Source: Nocardia exalbida NBRC 100660 (GTDB taxonomy: Bacteria; Actinomycetota; Actinomycetes; Mycobacteriales; Mycobacteriaceae). Taken from it: a stretch of DNA of 64,000 nucleotides. The position numbers and the translations under genes were made by a program. The notes below the pieces were generated by a model, which was not told the DNA's origin, ran no database searches, and saw only the letters and a list, made by a program, of their open reading frames with translations. Of the stretch, positions 40,966 through 51,137 are shown piece by piece. Positions within the stretch are counted from its first letter, which is position 1. Each line of letters opens with the position of its first letter. The stretch lies in NCBI RefSeq assembly GCF_000308575.1, contig NZ_BAFZ01000036.1, forward strand, positions 1 through 64,000. Reading direction: 5' to 3'.

Positions 40966-42011
40966 GGCGTTCCGCACTCGCCGCAGAACTTGGCGCCGGG
41001 GCTCGACTCCGCGCCGCAGCTCGTGCAGTGCCTCAGTTGCGTCGCCAGGCGCGCCCCGCAGTTCATGCAGAACTTCGCGCCCGCCGGATTCGCGCCCTGG
41101 CAAGCGGCACATGACGTCTGAGCCATCTCCGGCGCCGCGGCGGGAAGCTGCGGGGCGGGGGAGTGGTTGCCGACCTGGTGGCCGATGGCGTTCAGACTCA
41201 GTGCCGCGCCGAGGAATCCGCCTTCCATGCCGTGGTGTCCGCGCGCGAAACCCTGGCTCGCGCCGAGCGCGAGCTCGCCCGCGGCGTAGCGCTGGAAATC
41301 GCCGGTGAGGCTGATGTACTTGACGTCCTTGGCGAGTCGCTTCAGCCGGTCGGCGTCCTCCGGCGCCAGACTGATGTCGAAGTTACCCATCCGCGGGATG
41401 CGCAGCCCGTATTCGTAGAGCGCGGTGTTGGTCTGGTGCAGCACCGCCTGCTCGATCGGCTGCAATTGTGCCGAGAGCCCGAGCACCGGCCAGTCGCGGC
41501 GCGCGACCCCTTGGGTCACCGCCATCTTCATGGATTTGAGCAGCAGGTCGGCGCACCAGCTCTGCACCCGGTCCGGGTCGGTGAGATCGGCGGTGCCCGC
41601 CAGCGCGGTCAGCAGCTCGGCCGGGTCGCGAACGGTCAGGGCGAACTCGCCGAAGACGCGCAGCGTCACCACCTGCTCGCTGACCGGATCGAGGATGTCG
41701 TCCAGCCGGCCGCCGAAGCGAATGCCCGGAAACTCCCTCGTGGAAACGAAATACAGTTCGGCCCGGTAGTAGTTGCCGCCGGTGAGGGTGTCGACGAGCG
41801 CACCGAGCACCGGGAGCTCGTCGGCGTCGATGCGGTGGCGTCCGGGGCCCATCGCGGCCACGACCCGCCCGGATTTGACGAAGAGGGCGAGCTGGTCGGC
41901 GTTGACCATCGCGCGGCTGTAGCGCCGGATGTTGACGTCCGGCCACTTATAGACCAGCTGATTCTTGCGGTCCTCTGGGACCGCGATGAATTCCCGTTCG
42001 AACCAGGCCAT
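40950..42011 (-). CDS. SPFH-domain protein with C-terminal zinc ribbons
   Basis: 353 residues from ATG at 42011 (MAWFEREFIAVPEDRKNQLVYKWPD); a longer frame exists but starts in the promoter. Residues 1-215 are an SPFH/YdjI-like (virion core protein-like) domain. Residues 295-353 contain two zinc ribbons (CAACQGANPAGAKFCMNCG, CTSCGAESSPGAKFCGECG). Related proteins form membrane-associated scaffolds and are linked to stress responses. It has no obvious link to the neighbours and is divergent from ansP, sharing its promoter region. Confidence 0.82.
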   Translation of the reverse strand: MAWFEREFIAVPEDRKNQLVYKWPDVNIRRYSRAMVNADQLALFVKSGRVVAAMGPGRHRIDADELPVLGALVDTLTGGNYYRAELYFVSTREFPGIRFGGRLDDILDPVSEQVVTLRVFGEFALTVRDPAELLTALAGTADLTDPDRVQSWCADLLLKSMKMAVTQGVARRDWPVLGLSAQLQPIEQAVLHQTNTALYEYGLRIPRMGNFDISLAPEDADRLKRLAKDVKYISLTGDFQRYAAGELALGASQGFARGHHGMEGGFLGAALSLNAIGHQVGNHSPAPQLPAAAPEMAQTSCAACQGANPAGAKFCMNCGARLATQLRHCTSCGAESSPGAKFCGECGTPMPGG

Positions 42012-42162
42012 CTGCGCTCCCTCGTCCCGTTTTGTCCCACTGAGCGTACCGATATCTGGTGGCACGATCAACGAATCTCGTCGCGATCGCCGCTGCTCGG
42101 ATGCCCTTTTCTCAAAGTTCTTGATGTCCAGCGTGTTACAACATGCCGATCGCTATTGAACG

Positions 42163-42180
42163 TGCCGCTATGTAACGGTA
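42163..42180. promoter_or_regulatory. Motif B palindrome upstream of ansP
   Basis: TGCCGCT-ATGT-AACGGTA followed by CATTGAG, ending 44 bases before the ansP start. GTGTTACA lies about 22 bp upstream, as at the gdh copy. The region also serves the divergent SPFH gene. Confidence 0.6.
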
Positions 42181-42224
42181 CATTGAGCGAAGTTATGATC
42201 GCCGTCACCTGAAAGGCCATCGCC

Positions 42225-43757
42225 ATGACCACAGTTCGACCACCAGCGGATGCGCCCGCGCAGGCTGCCGCGCTCGAAGACGAGGACTCGGGCTATCACA
42301 AGTCGCTGCGCCCGCGTCAGCTGCAGATGATCGCGATCGGTGGGGCGATCGGCACCGGGTTGTTCCTGGGTGCGGGTGGCCGGCTGGCCAGCGCGGGCCC
42401 CGGCCTGTTCATCGTGTACGCCATCTGCGGCGTGTTCGTGTTCTTCATCCTGCGGGCGCTCGGCGAGCTGGTGCTGCATCGCCCCTCCTCGGGATCGTTC
42501 GTCTCCTACGCCCGCGAGTTCTACGGCGAGAAACTGGCGTTCGCGGTCGGGTGGATGTACTTCTTCCACTGGTGCATGACCGGGATCGTAGACATCACCG
42601 CCATCGCGACATATGTCCATTACTGGGGAGCGTTCGAGGCCATCCCGCAGTGGTTGATCGCCCTGGTCTCCCTCGCGGTCGTGGTGAGCATCAACCTCGT
42701 CTCGGTGAAGTGGTTCGGTGAACTCGAGTTCTGGGCCGCCTTGATCAAGGTGATCGCCCTGGTCACCTTCCTGATCGTCGGCACGGTGTTCCTCGCGGGC
42801 CGCTTCAAGATCGACGGCCAGGTCACCGGCCCGAGCGTCATCGCCGATCACGGCGGGCTGTTCCCGGCCGGGCTGCTTCCGCTGGTCCTGGTCACCACCG
42901 GAGTCGTGTTCGCCTACGCCGCAGTGGAATTGGTCGGTACGGCAGCCGGTGAAGCGGAGAACCCCGAGAAGATCATGCCGCGCGCGATCAACTCGGTGAT
43001 CGCCCGGATCGCGCTGTTCTACGTGGGTTCGCTGGTGCTGCTCGCCCTGCTGCTGCCCTACACCGCGTTCAAGAACGGTGAGAGCCCGTTCGTGACGTTC
43101 TTCTCGCGGCTCGGTGTGGACGGCGCCGGTTCCGTGATGAACCTCGTGGTGCTGACCGCGGCGTTCTCCAGCCTGAACGCCGGTCTCTACTCGACCGGCC
43201 GCATCCTGCGCTCGATGTCGATGAACGGCAGCGCGCCGACCATCGCGGCGCGGATGTCCCGCGGCGGCGTGCCCTACGTCGGCATCCTCGCCACCGGCGC
43301 GGTGGCGCTGATCGGCGTCGGACTGAACGCGGTGGTGCCGGAGCAGGCCTTCGAGATCGTGCTGAACATGTCGGCGCTGGGCACCATCTTCGCCTGGACC
43401 GCGATCGTGGTCTGCCAGCTGCAGCTGTGGCGCTGGTCGCGCACCGGCCGTGCGGAGCGTCCGTCCTTCCGGCTGATCGGCGCGCCGTACACGAGCTTCG
43501 CGACGCTGGTGTTCCTCGCGACCGTGGTCGTGCTGATGGCGTGCAGCGATGACCATGTGCAGCGCGGTGCGGTGCTCGCGATGGTCGTCATCATGGTTCC
43601 CGCACTGGTGGGCGGCTGGTTCCTCGCCCGCAAGCGGGTGCTGCAGATCGCCGAGATCCGCCAGGGCATCACCGGGCAGTTCCCGGTCCTGGCCGAGCGG
43701 CCGCGCCGCGAATCGGGCGACCCGGTGGTGATCCTCGACAAGCCCGACGAAGAGTGA
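42225..43757 (+). CDS. ansP: Amino acid permease, AnsP type (L-asparagine)
   Basis: 510 residues, about twelve transmembrane helices. [29 protein letters not shown] is the signature of the amino acid transporter family, and [23 protein letters not shown] closely matches mycobacterial AnsP1/AnsP2, which import aspartate and asparagine by proton symport. The start ATG has SD GAAAGG. The same palindrome as at glutamate dehydrogenase lies upstream. Other amino acids as substrate cannot be excluded. Confidence 0.88.
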   Translation: MTTVRPPADAPAQAAALEDEDSGYHKSLRPRQLQMIAIGGAIGTGLFLGAGGRLASAGPGLFIVYAICGVFVFFILRALGELVLHRPSSGSFVSYAREFYGEKLAFAVGWMYFFHWCMTGIVDITAIATYVHYWGAFEAIPQWLIALVSLAVVVSINLVSVKWFGELEFWAALIKVIALVTFLIVGTVFLAGRFKIDGQVTGPSVIADHGGLFPAGLLPLVLVTTGVVFAYAAVELVGTAAGEAENPEKIMPRAINSVIARIALFYVGSLVLLALLLPYTAFKNGESPFVTFFSRLGVDGAGSVMNLVVLTAAFSSLNAGLYSTGRILRSMSMNGSAPTIAARMSRGGVPYVGILATGAVALIGVGLNAVVPEQAFEIVLNMSALGTIFAWTAIVVCQLQLWRWSRTGRAERPSFRLIGAPYTSFATLVFLATVVVLMACSDDHVQRGAVLAMVVIMVPALVGGWFLARKRVLQIAEIRQGITGQFPVLAERPRRESGDPVVILDKPDEE

Positions 43758-43762
43758 AGCAG

Positions 43763-43795
43763 TATCCGCCCCGGGCCATTCGCCCGGGGCGGATA
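43763..43795 (+). terminator. Terminator of ansP
   Basis: Perfect 14-bp arms TATCCGCCCCGGGC and GCCCGGGGCGGATA with a five-base loop CATTC, six bases after the stop. It abuts the motif A copy before pknG. Confidence 0.8.
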
Positions 43796-43797
43796 TA

Positions 43798-43813
43798 TTC
43801 CCAATGTCGGGAA
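43798..43813. promoter_or_regulatory. Motif A palindrome upstream of pknG (TTCCCA-ATGT-CGGGAA)
   Basis: One mismatch; ends 73 bases before the pknG ATG, the same spacing as at eccA and eccB. Places pknG in the putative ESX regulon. Confidence 0.65.
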
Positions 43814-43877
43814 CAATACACGCGCGCATCGACAGGCGGCGGACCAGAATGAAACCGCGATTCAACGGCGGGTCTGA

Positions 43878-46334
<2,457 letters not shown>

Positions 46335-46341
46335 ACCGGGC

Positions 46342-46698
46342 TCAGGTGGTGCGCGCGGTGAGCATGAAAAGCGCGGGCGCGGCCAGGATCACCAGCAGCC
46401 ACAGCCAGTTGCCGGTGGTCACCGCCAGCACCACCGAGAAGACCACGGCCGCGCCGGCCAGGACGACCAGGCGCGGCAGCGGGTTGGTCGGCGTCACCTC
46501 GGCCGGGGGCGGTGTACTGCCCGGCAGGTCGGCGAACAACTCGGCCAGTTGACTCCGCTGGGTCGCGGCAGCGACGGCCGCGCTGAGTTCGTCGAATTCG
46601 GCCAGGCTCAGCCGGCCCGTGCCCAGGTGGTGGGTCAGCTCGCGCATCGCGCGCTCGCGGTCGGCGAGACTGGCCGGAAGGCCCGCGGATTCACCCAT
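46342..46698 (-). CDS. DUF1707 membrane protein
   Basis: 118 residues from ATG at 46698. Residues 12-62 match the DUF1707 pattern (LADRERAMRELTHHLGTGRLSLAEFDELSAAVAAA). Two membrane helices follow at 75-112 (LVVLAGAAVVFSVVLAV, LWLLVILAAPALFML). Convergent with pknG with a gap of seven bases. Function unknown. Confidence 0.85.
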   Translation of the reverse strand: MGESAGLPASLADRERAMRELTHHLGTGRLSLAEFDELSAAVAAATQRSQLAELFADLPGSTPPPAEVTPTNPLPRLVVLAGAAVVFSVVLAVTTGNWLWLLVILAAPALFMLTARTT

Positions 46699-46901
46699 GC
46701 CGGAAGGATAGGCGCGGCGGCGGGAACCGGCATCGAGGGGATTTCCAGAGGCGGGAAGACCGGTGGCGGGCGTGCGCCCGGAAGGCGGCGACGCCCCGCG
46801 CGGACGATGTTTGCTGAAATGTCGCTATGGACCGGTCGGTCGCCCCGACAATGGCCGCGCACCGGCGGCCGTCCCGTGTTGCGATGTGGTTTCCTTGAGG
46901 T

Positions 46902-47636
46902 ATGACTGCGGGTGTGGAGTACACGATCGACGAGCTGGCGCGGGAGGCCGGTACGACCGTGCGCAGCCTGCGCGTTTACCACGAACGGGGCGTGCTGCCG
47001 CCCCCGCAGGTCAAGGGGCGTACCGGTTTCTACGGCGCCGACCACCTCAACCGGGTGCGGACCATCAGCAGGTTGCTCGATCGCGGGATCAAACTCAACG
47101 GCATCAGGGAATTGCTCAACGCCTGGGATCGTGGCGACGATCTGGGGGACATCCTCGGTGTCGCCGAGCCCGGCTCGCCCGAGGCGGCCGCCGTCGACGC
47201 GGGTGAAACGATCGCGGCGACCGAATTGGCCGAGCGCTATCGCGACGTGCCCAGCGGTCTGGCCCGGGTCGTCGCGGCGGGTCTGTACGAACCCGTCGAC
47301 GCGGCGACCTACCGCATCGCGGATCGCCGTCTGGCGCACAGCCTCGAGCAGATGGCGGCCGTGGGCATCCCGGCCGACGAGGTGCTCGGCGAACTGGAGA
47401 AGCTGCGCGCCGACGCCGAGCGGATCGCCCGGCGCTACGTGGATCTGTTCCGGCGGACCGCGTGGGCGTCGTTCCAGGATTCCGATCGCGGCCCGGCGCA
47501 GGTCGCCGAACTCGCGCAGCGGCTGGAGGCGACCAGGGCGGTCCCGGCGGAGACCACCGCCGAACTCGTGAATCGGCTCATCGCAAGGTATCTCGACCAG
47601 GACGCCGAGCTGGCGGAGACGCTGCCGGAGAGCTGA
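46902..47636 (+). CDS. MerR-family transcriptional regulator
   Basis: 244 residues from ATG. N-terminal winged HTH: YTIDELAREAGTTVRSLRVYHERGVLPPPQVKGRTGFYGADHLNRVRTISRLLDRGIKLNGIRELL, the MerR pattern with an RSLRVYHERG recognition region. The C-terminal 150 residues are helical with no metal-binding Cys, so a small organic effector is more likely than a metal. The target is unknown. Confidence 0.9.
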   Translation: MTAGVEYTIDELAREAGTTVRSLRVYHERGVLPPPQVKGRTGFYGADHLNRVRTISRLLDRGIKLNGIRELLNAWDRGDDLGDILGVAEPGSPEAAAVDAGETIAATELAERYRDVPSGLARVVAAGLYEPVDAATYRIADRRLAHSLEQMAAVGIPADEVLGELEKLRADAERIARRYVDLFRRTAWASFQDSDRGPAQVAELAQRLEATRAVPAETTAELVNRLIARYLDQDAELAETLPES

Positions 47637-47682
47637 CCGGAGGCGTCGCGCACCCCTTGGGTCGAAATATTTACGTTTCAGA

Positions 47683-47698
47683 TTCCCATCATTGGCGA
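47683..47698. promoter_or_regulatory. Degenerate motif A (TTCCCA-TCAT-TGGCGA)
   Basis: Left arm perfect and identical spacer to the eccA copy; right arm has two mismatches. It lies 15 bp before a perfect motif B. Confidence 0.4.
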
Positions 47699-47713
47699 TA
47701 CGTAGCAGTAACG

Positions 47714-47731
47714 TGCCGTTGATCAACGGTA
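47714..47731. promoter_or_regulatory. Motif B palindrome, perfect copy
   Basis: TGCCGTTGATCAACGGTA, an uninterrupted dyad, 150 bases before the reductase-like gene at 47881. It is the best reference copy of motif B. Confidence 0.65.
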
Positions 47732-47880
47732 TATTGGAGTCATCCGGCGCGCGTTCGCGTGCCGCGGCTACCTACGCTCGTCTACTTAAGTATGTCTTCC
47801 GGCGACCTACCGATGCGCCGAAGTGTCGCTCTCCCCGACAATCTGGAAGTCGCACAAGGGCAGCAGATGGGTGTGGGCAC

Positions 47881-48456
47881 ATGGGAAGCGTGACGCTGTG
47901 GATGCAGATGTCGCTCGACGGCTTCGCGGAGGGGCCGGATCAGGAGATCCACTGGCCGGTGGTGGACGAGGAACTGTGCGAGTCGTTCCTGGACGAATTA
48001 CGCTCGGCCGACCTGTTCCTCTACGGCCGCAAAACATACGAGATCATGGCGTCGTTCTGGCCGACCGCCGACGTGGATCCCGCGATCTCGGAGTTCTACG
48101 TGGATTTCGCGCGGTGCTGGAAACAGACGCCCAAGGTGGTCTTCTCCCGCACCCTGTCCTCCGCGGGCTGGAACACCCGCGTGGTCCGGGACGACCTCGT
48201 CGAGGAGATCACCGCGTTGCGCGCGCAGCCGGGATGCGACATGGTCCTGTTCGGCGGCGCGGAGACGGCGTCGGAGTTCATGAAGCACGACCTGATCGAT
48301 GAGTACCGGTTGTTCGTGCACCCGATCCTGCTCGGTGGCGGGATTCCGCTGTTCCCGACGCCCGCGGTGGTCTCGGGGCTGCAACTCGTCGACGTGATGA
48401 CCTTCGACAGCGCGGTCGTCCAGATGCACTACCAGCAGATGGCCTCCGCGAGGTAG
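47881..48456 (+). CDS. Dihydrofolate reductase-family (RibD C-terminal) protein
   Basis: 191 residues from ATG at 47881 (SD AGGGCAG further upstream); the frame is open for another 63 codons but these run through motif B. VTLWMQMSLDGFAEGPDQEIHWPV is the typical start of the family, followed by LFLYGRKTYEIMASFWP, KVVFSRTL and DMVLFGGAETASEFMKHDLIDEYRLFVHPILLGGGIPLF. NAD(P)H-dependent reductase fold; substrate unknown. No clear link to the neighbours. Confidence 0.85.
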   Translation: MGSVTLWMQMSLDGFAEGPDQEIHWPVVDEELCESFLDELRSADLFLYGRKTYEIMASFWPTADVDPAISEFYVDFARCWKQTPKVVFSRTLSSAGWNTRVVRDDLVEEITALRAQPGCDMVLFGGAETASEFMKHDLIDEYRLFVHPILLGGGIPLFPTPAVVSGLQLVDVMTFDSAVVQMHYQQMASAR

Positions 48457-48563
48457 CAATCGGCGCGGAAACGGGGTCCGCTGCCCGGGTAAACAGGGGC
48501 TTGACCTTTGCGTAACCTCTGATTGTCGAGCGCGTTGCCGCGTCGTCGGCTAACTTTCGTTTT

Positions 48564-51095
48564 ATGTCCCTGGTTCAGGCACGTGGCGACGTGCTGCCTG
48601 CATCCACCAGTGAATTCTGCGGCCGGGAAACGGAATTGGACCGGCTGGGCGCGCTGCTGGACAGCGGCGCCCGCCTGATCACCCTGGTCGGCCCGGGCGG
48701 GATCGGCAAGACGCGGTTGGCCGCGGAGGCGTTGTGCCGCGGCGCGCACGCCCGGCGCAGGCCGGTTTACTGGGCGCGGCTGGCCGGGCTGGAGGCCGAC
48801 AGCACCGCCACCGCGCAGGACGTGATGCAGTCCGCCGTGCGCACCGACCTCAGTTCGCCACCGACCCGCGACGCGCTGGTACGCACGTTCACCAGCGGAG
48901 ACCGTTCCACCGAGCGCGCTGTCCTCGTCCTGGACAACTGCGAACACCTGCTCGGCGTGGTCGCGACGATGATCGCCGAATTGCTGGAATCCGCACCCGG
49001 CCTGACCGTCCTGGCCACCAGCCGCGAACCGATCGGCTGGGCCGACGAGTACATCCTGCCCGTGCCGCCGCTGTCGCCGCGGCAGTCGCTCGAATTGTTC
49101 CGGCAGCGCGCCGAACTCATCGGGCGGGCGATCCCCGACGACCGCGAGGCGATGGCCGTCGCCGCGCGGATCTGCCGCCGGGTCGACCACAACCCGCTGT
49201 TCATCCGCCTGGCCGCGGCGCGTCTGCGGCACCAGCCGCCGGTCATGGTGCTGCGCGAGCTCACCGGCGACGCGGACGACAAACGCCTGCACTGGACCCA
49301 CGGCGCACGGGCGGGCGCCGAGCAGCGCCACCGCGGCGTCTACGACGTGATCGCCTGGTCGTTCGCGCTGTGCGGCGCCTCCGAGCAGTTGCTGCTCGAG
49401 CGGCTGTCGGTCTTCGCCGCCGGGTACGAGACCGACGACGAGTCGCTGCGCGGCGGCATCGAGCTGGACGCCGCGATCGCGGTGTGCGCCGACGACGCCC
49501 TGCCCGCGAGTGCGATCGAACACCTGCTGGAGCGGCTCACCGAGCAGTCGCTGCTGTCGGCGCATCTCACCGCGACCACGGTGAGCTGGTATCTGGTGGA
49601 AAGCGTCCGCGTGTTCGCCCGGGAGCGGCTGCGCCGCCGGGACCGTGGGGAGTTCGACCGGCTCGCCGCGCGCCACCGCCGGTATTTCCGGGACAAGGTG
49701 GTCGCCGGGCAGGCCATCTGGCTCGGACCGCAGGATCAGGCCTGGCTGGCGTGGGCGCGCTCGGCGTGGAACGACATCGTGCTCGGCATCGAATCCGGTC
49801 TGGCCGACCCGGCGGAGGCCGTGGTCGCCCTGGAGATCGCCACCGTCCTGCTCTCGATGAAGGTGCCGTACGTCAAGTCCGGTGCGGGCGCGCTGACCCG
49901 GTTGACCGAACGCGCGCTGGAGGCCACCAGGGCCTCCGGGCTGGGCACTTCCGGGCTGGCCGACCTGGCCACCGCGCTGCTCGGCTGGATCTCGCTGTGG
50001 CAGGGGCGGACCGATCACATCCCGCAACTGGTCGCGGACTGCGCCACCCACCCCCCGGGAGCCGGGCCGCGCTACACCGACATCGATTTCGGGCTGCCCG
50101 CCCCGGTCGAGTGGCTGTGGGGGCTCGAGCTCATGCTCGTGCGCGGTGACGCGCGCGCCGTCACCGTCCTTGCTCGGGCCCGCCGCAAATTCGCCGAACA
50201 GGGCGATCGCATCGGCGCCGAACGCAGCGACGTGTTCGCGGCGTTCTGTTCCGCGCTCGTCGGCGACCGGCGGCAGGCGCTGGAGAACACGGCGCGATTC
50301 CTGGAGCGGTCGGTGTCGTCCGGCTCGACATTGTCGCGCGCTTGGGCCGAGATCGCGCGCGCGGTGGCGCTGGCCAAACACGGGTCCGCCACCGAGGCGC
50401 TGACGCTGACCCACGGGGTGCTCACCCGCTACCGCGGCGAACCGGACACCTGGACGGCGAGCTGGGCGGTGGGCGCGCACATCGTCGCGCTGGCCCAGGT
50501 CCTCGTCGCGCAGCGGGCCGAGGGCGGTGATCCCGCCGCGATCGCCGACACCGCGCGGGAAATCGCCTATCTGGTAGGCGGATTCAAGACGCGTCAGCGA
50601 TCGGTGGGCATATCCGTCGACCGGGTTCCGCTGATCGCCGCCGAGATGCGCCGCGCCGCGGAGGTCTCCCGCACGGTGCTCGGCGACCGCGCCTACGCCT
50701 CCGCCGAACGCAGGACGCGGCTGCGTCCCGAGCTCGACGCGCTGTGGTCTCCAGCCCCGGATCCGGCGCCGCCCGCCCGGCGGCCGGACCGGCAGGCCAC
50801 TTCCCGGCCGGTGTCGCGGCGGCCCGCCACACGCTGGAGCGACCTCTCGGAGGCCGAACGCGACGTCGCCGTCTTCGCGGCGGCGGGCTGGCCCAACAGC
50901 GCCATCGCAGACCGCAGGCGCAGCTCCATCCGGACGGTCGACGCGCAGGTGGCCGCCATCCGGCAGAAGCTGATGATCGCCTCCCGCGCCGACATCGCGG
51001 CCCACATTCCCGACGAGCTCGCCGACCGGGTCCGGTACGAATCCGAGCGGCGGCCCAGCCGTAGCCGCAAAGGCAGGACGGGACGCGCCCATTAG
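48564..51095 (+). CDS. Large ATPase/LuxR-HTH regulator, paralogue 1
   Basis: 843 residues. N-terminal STAND-type ATPase: FCGRETELDRLGALL, Walker A GPGGIGKTRLAAE, VLVLDNCEHLL (Walker B-like), and ATSREP. Middle region 300-720 is helical, TPR-like. C-terminal LuxR-type HTH: LSEAERDVAVFAAAGWPNSAIADRRRSSIRTVDAQVAAIRQKL. Such proteins are signal-integrating activators. A putative -35 box TTGACC lies about 55 bp upstream. The tandem paralogue starts 42 bp downstream. LuxR-type HTH proteins bind 16-18 bp dyads, so it is a candidate reader of motif A; this is inference. Confidence 0.88.
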   Translation: MSLVQARGDVLPASTSEFCGRETELDRLGALLDSGARLITLVGPGGIGKTRLAAEALCRGAHARRRPVYWARLAGLEADSTATAQDVMQSAVRTDLSSPPTRDALVRTFTSGDRSTERAVLVLDNCEHLLGVVATMIAELLESAPGLTVLATSREPIGWADEYILPVPPLSPRQSLELFRQRAELIGRAIPDDREAMAVAARICRRVDHNPLFIRLAAARLRHQPPVMVLRELTGDADDKRLHWTHGARAGAEQRHRGVYDVIAWSFALCGASEQLLLERLSVFAAGYETDDESLRGGIELDAAIAVCADDALPASAIEHLLERLTEQSLLSAHLTATTVSWYLVESVRVFARERLRRRDRGEFDRLAARHRRYFRDKVVAGQAIWLGPQDQAWLAWARSAWNDIVLGIESGLADPAEAVVALEIATVLLSMKVPYVKSGAGALTRLTERALEATRASGLGTSGLADLATALLGWISLWQGRTDHIPQLVADCATHPPGAGPRYTDIDFGLPAPVEWLWGLELMLVRGDARAVTVLARARRKFAEQGDRIGAERSDVFAAFCSALVGDRRQALENTARFLERSVSSGSTLSRAWAEIARAVALAKHGSATEALTLTHGVLTRYRGEPDTWTASWAVGAHIVALAQVLVAQRAEGGDPAAIADTAREIAYLVGGFKTRQRSVGISVDRVPLIAAEMRRAAEVSRTVLGDRAYASAERRTRLRPELDALWSPAPDPAPPARRPDRQATSRPVSRRPATRWSDLSEAERDVAVFAAAGWPNSAIADRRRSSIRTVDAQVAAIRQKLMIASRADIAAHIPDELADRVRYESERRPSRSRKGRTGRAH

Positions 51096-51137
51096 GCTGC
51101 TCGAGCAGTGGTTTTCCGGATCGGTAGGTGCGTTGGC

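Noticed and set aside
35998..41112. 1700-codon minus-strand frame opposite glutamate dehydrogenase
   Set aside because: Pure shadow frame of a strongly recognisable enzyme; no domain seen.
46817..47845. Possible third shared motif, TGTCGCT...CCCCGACAAT, near 46823 and 47823
   Set aside because: Only two copies with very different spacing between the halves; insufficient for a motif claim.
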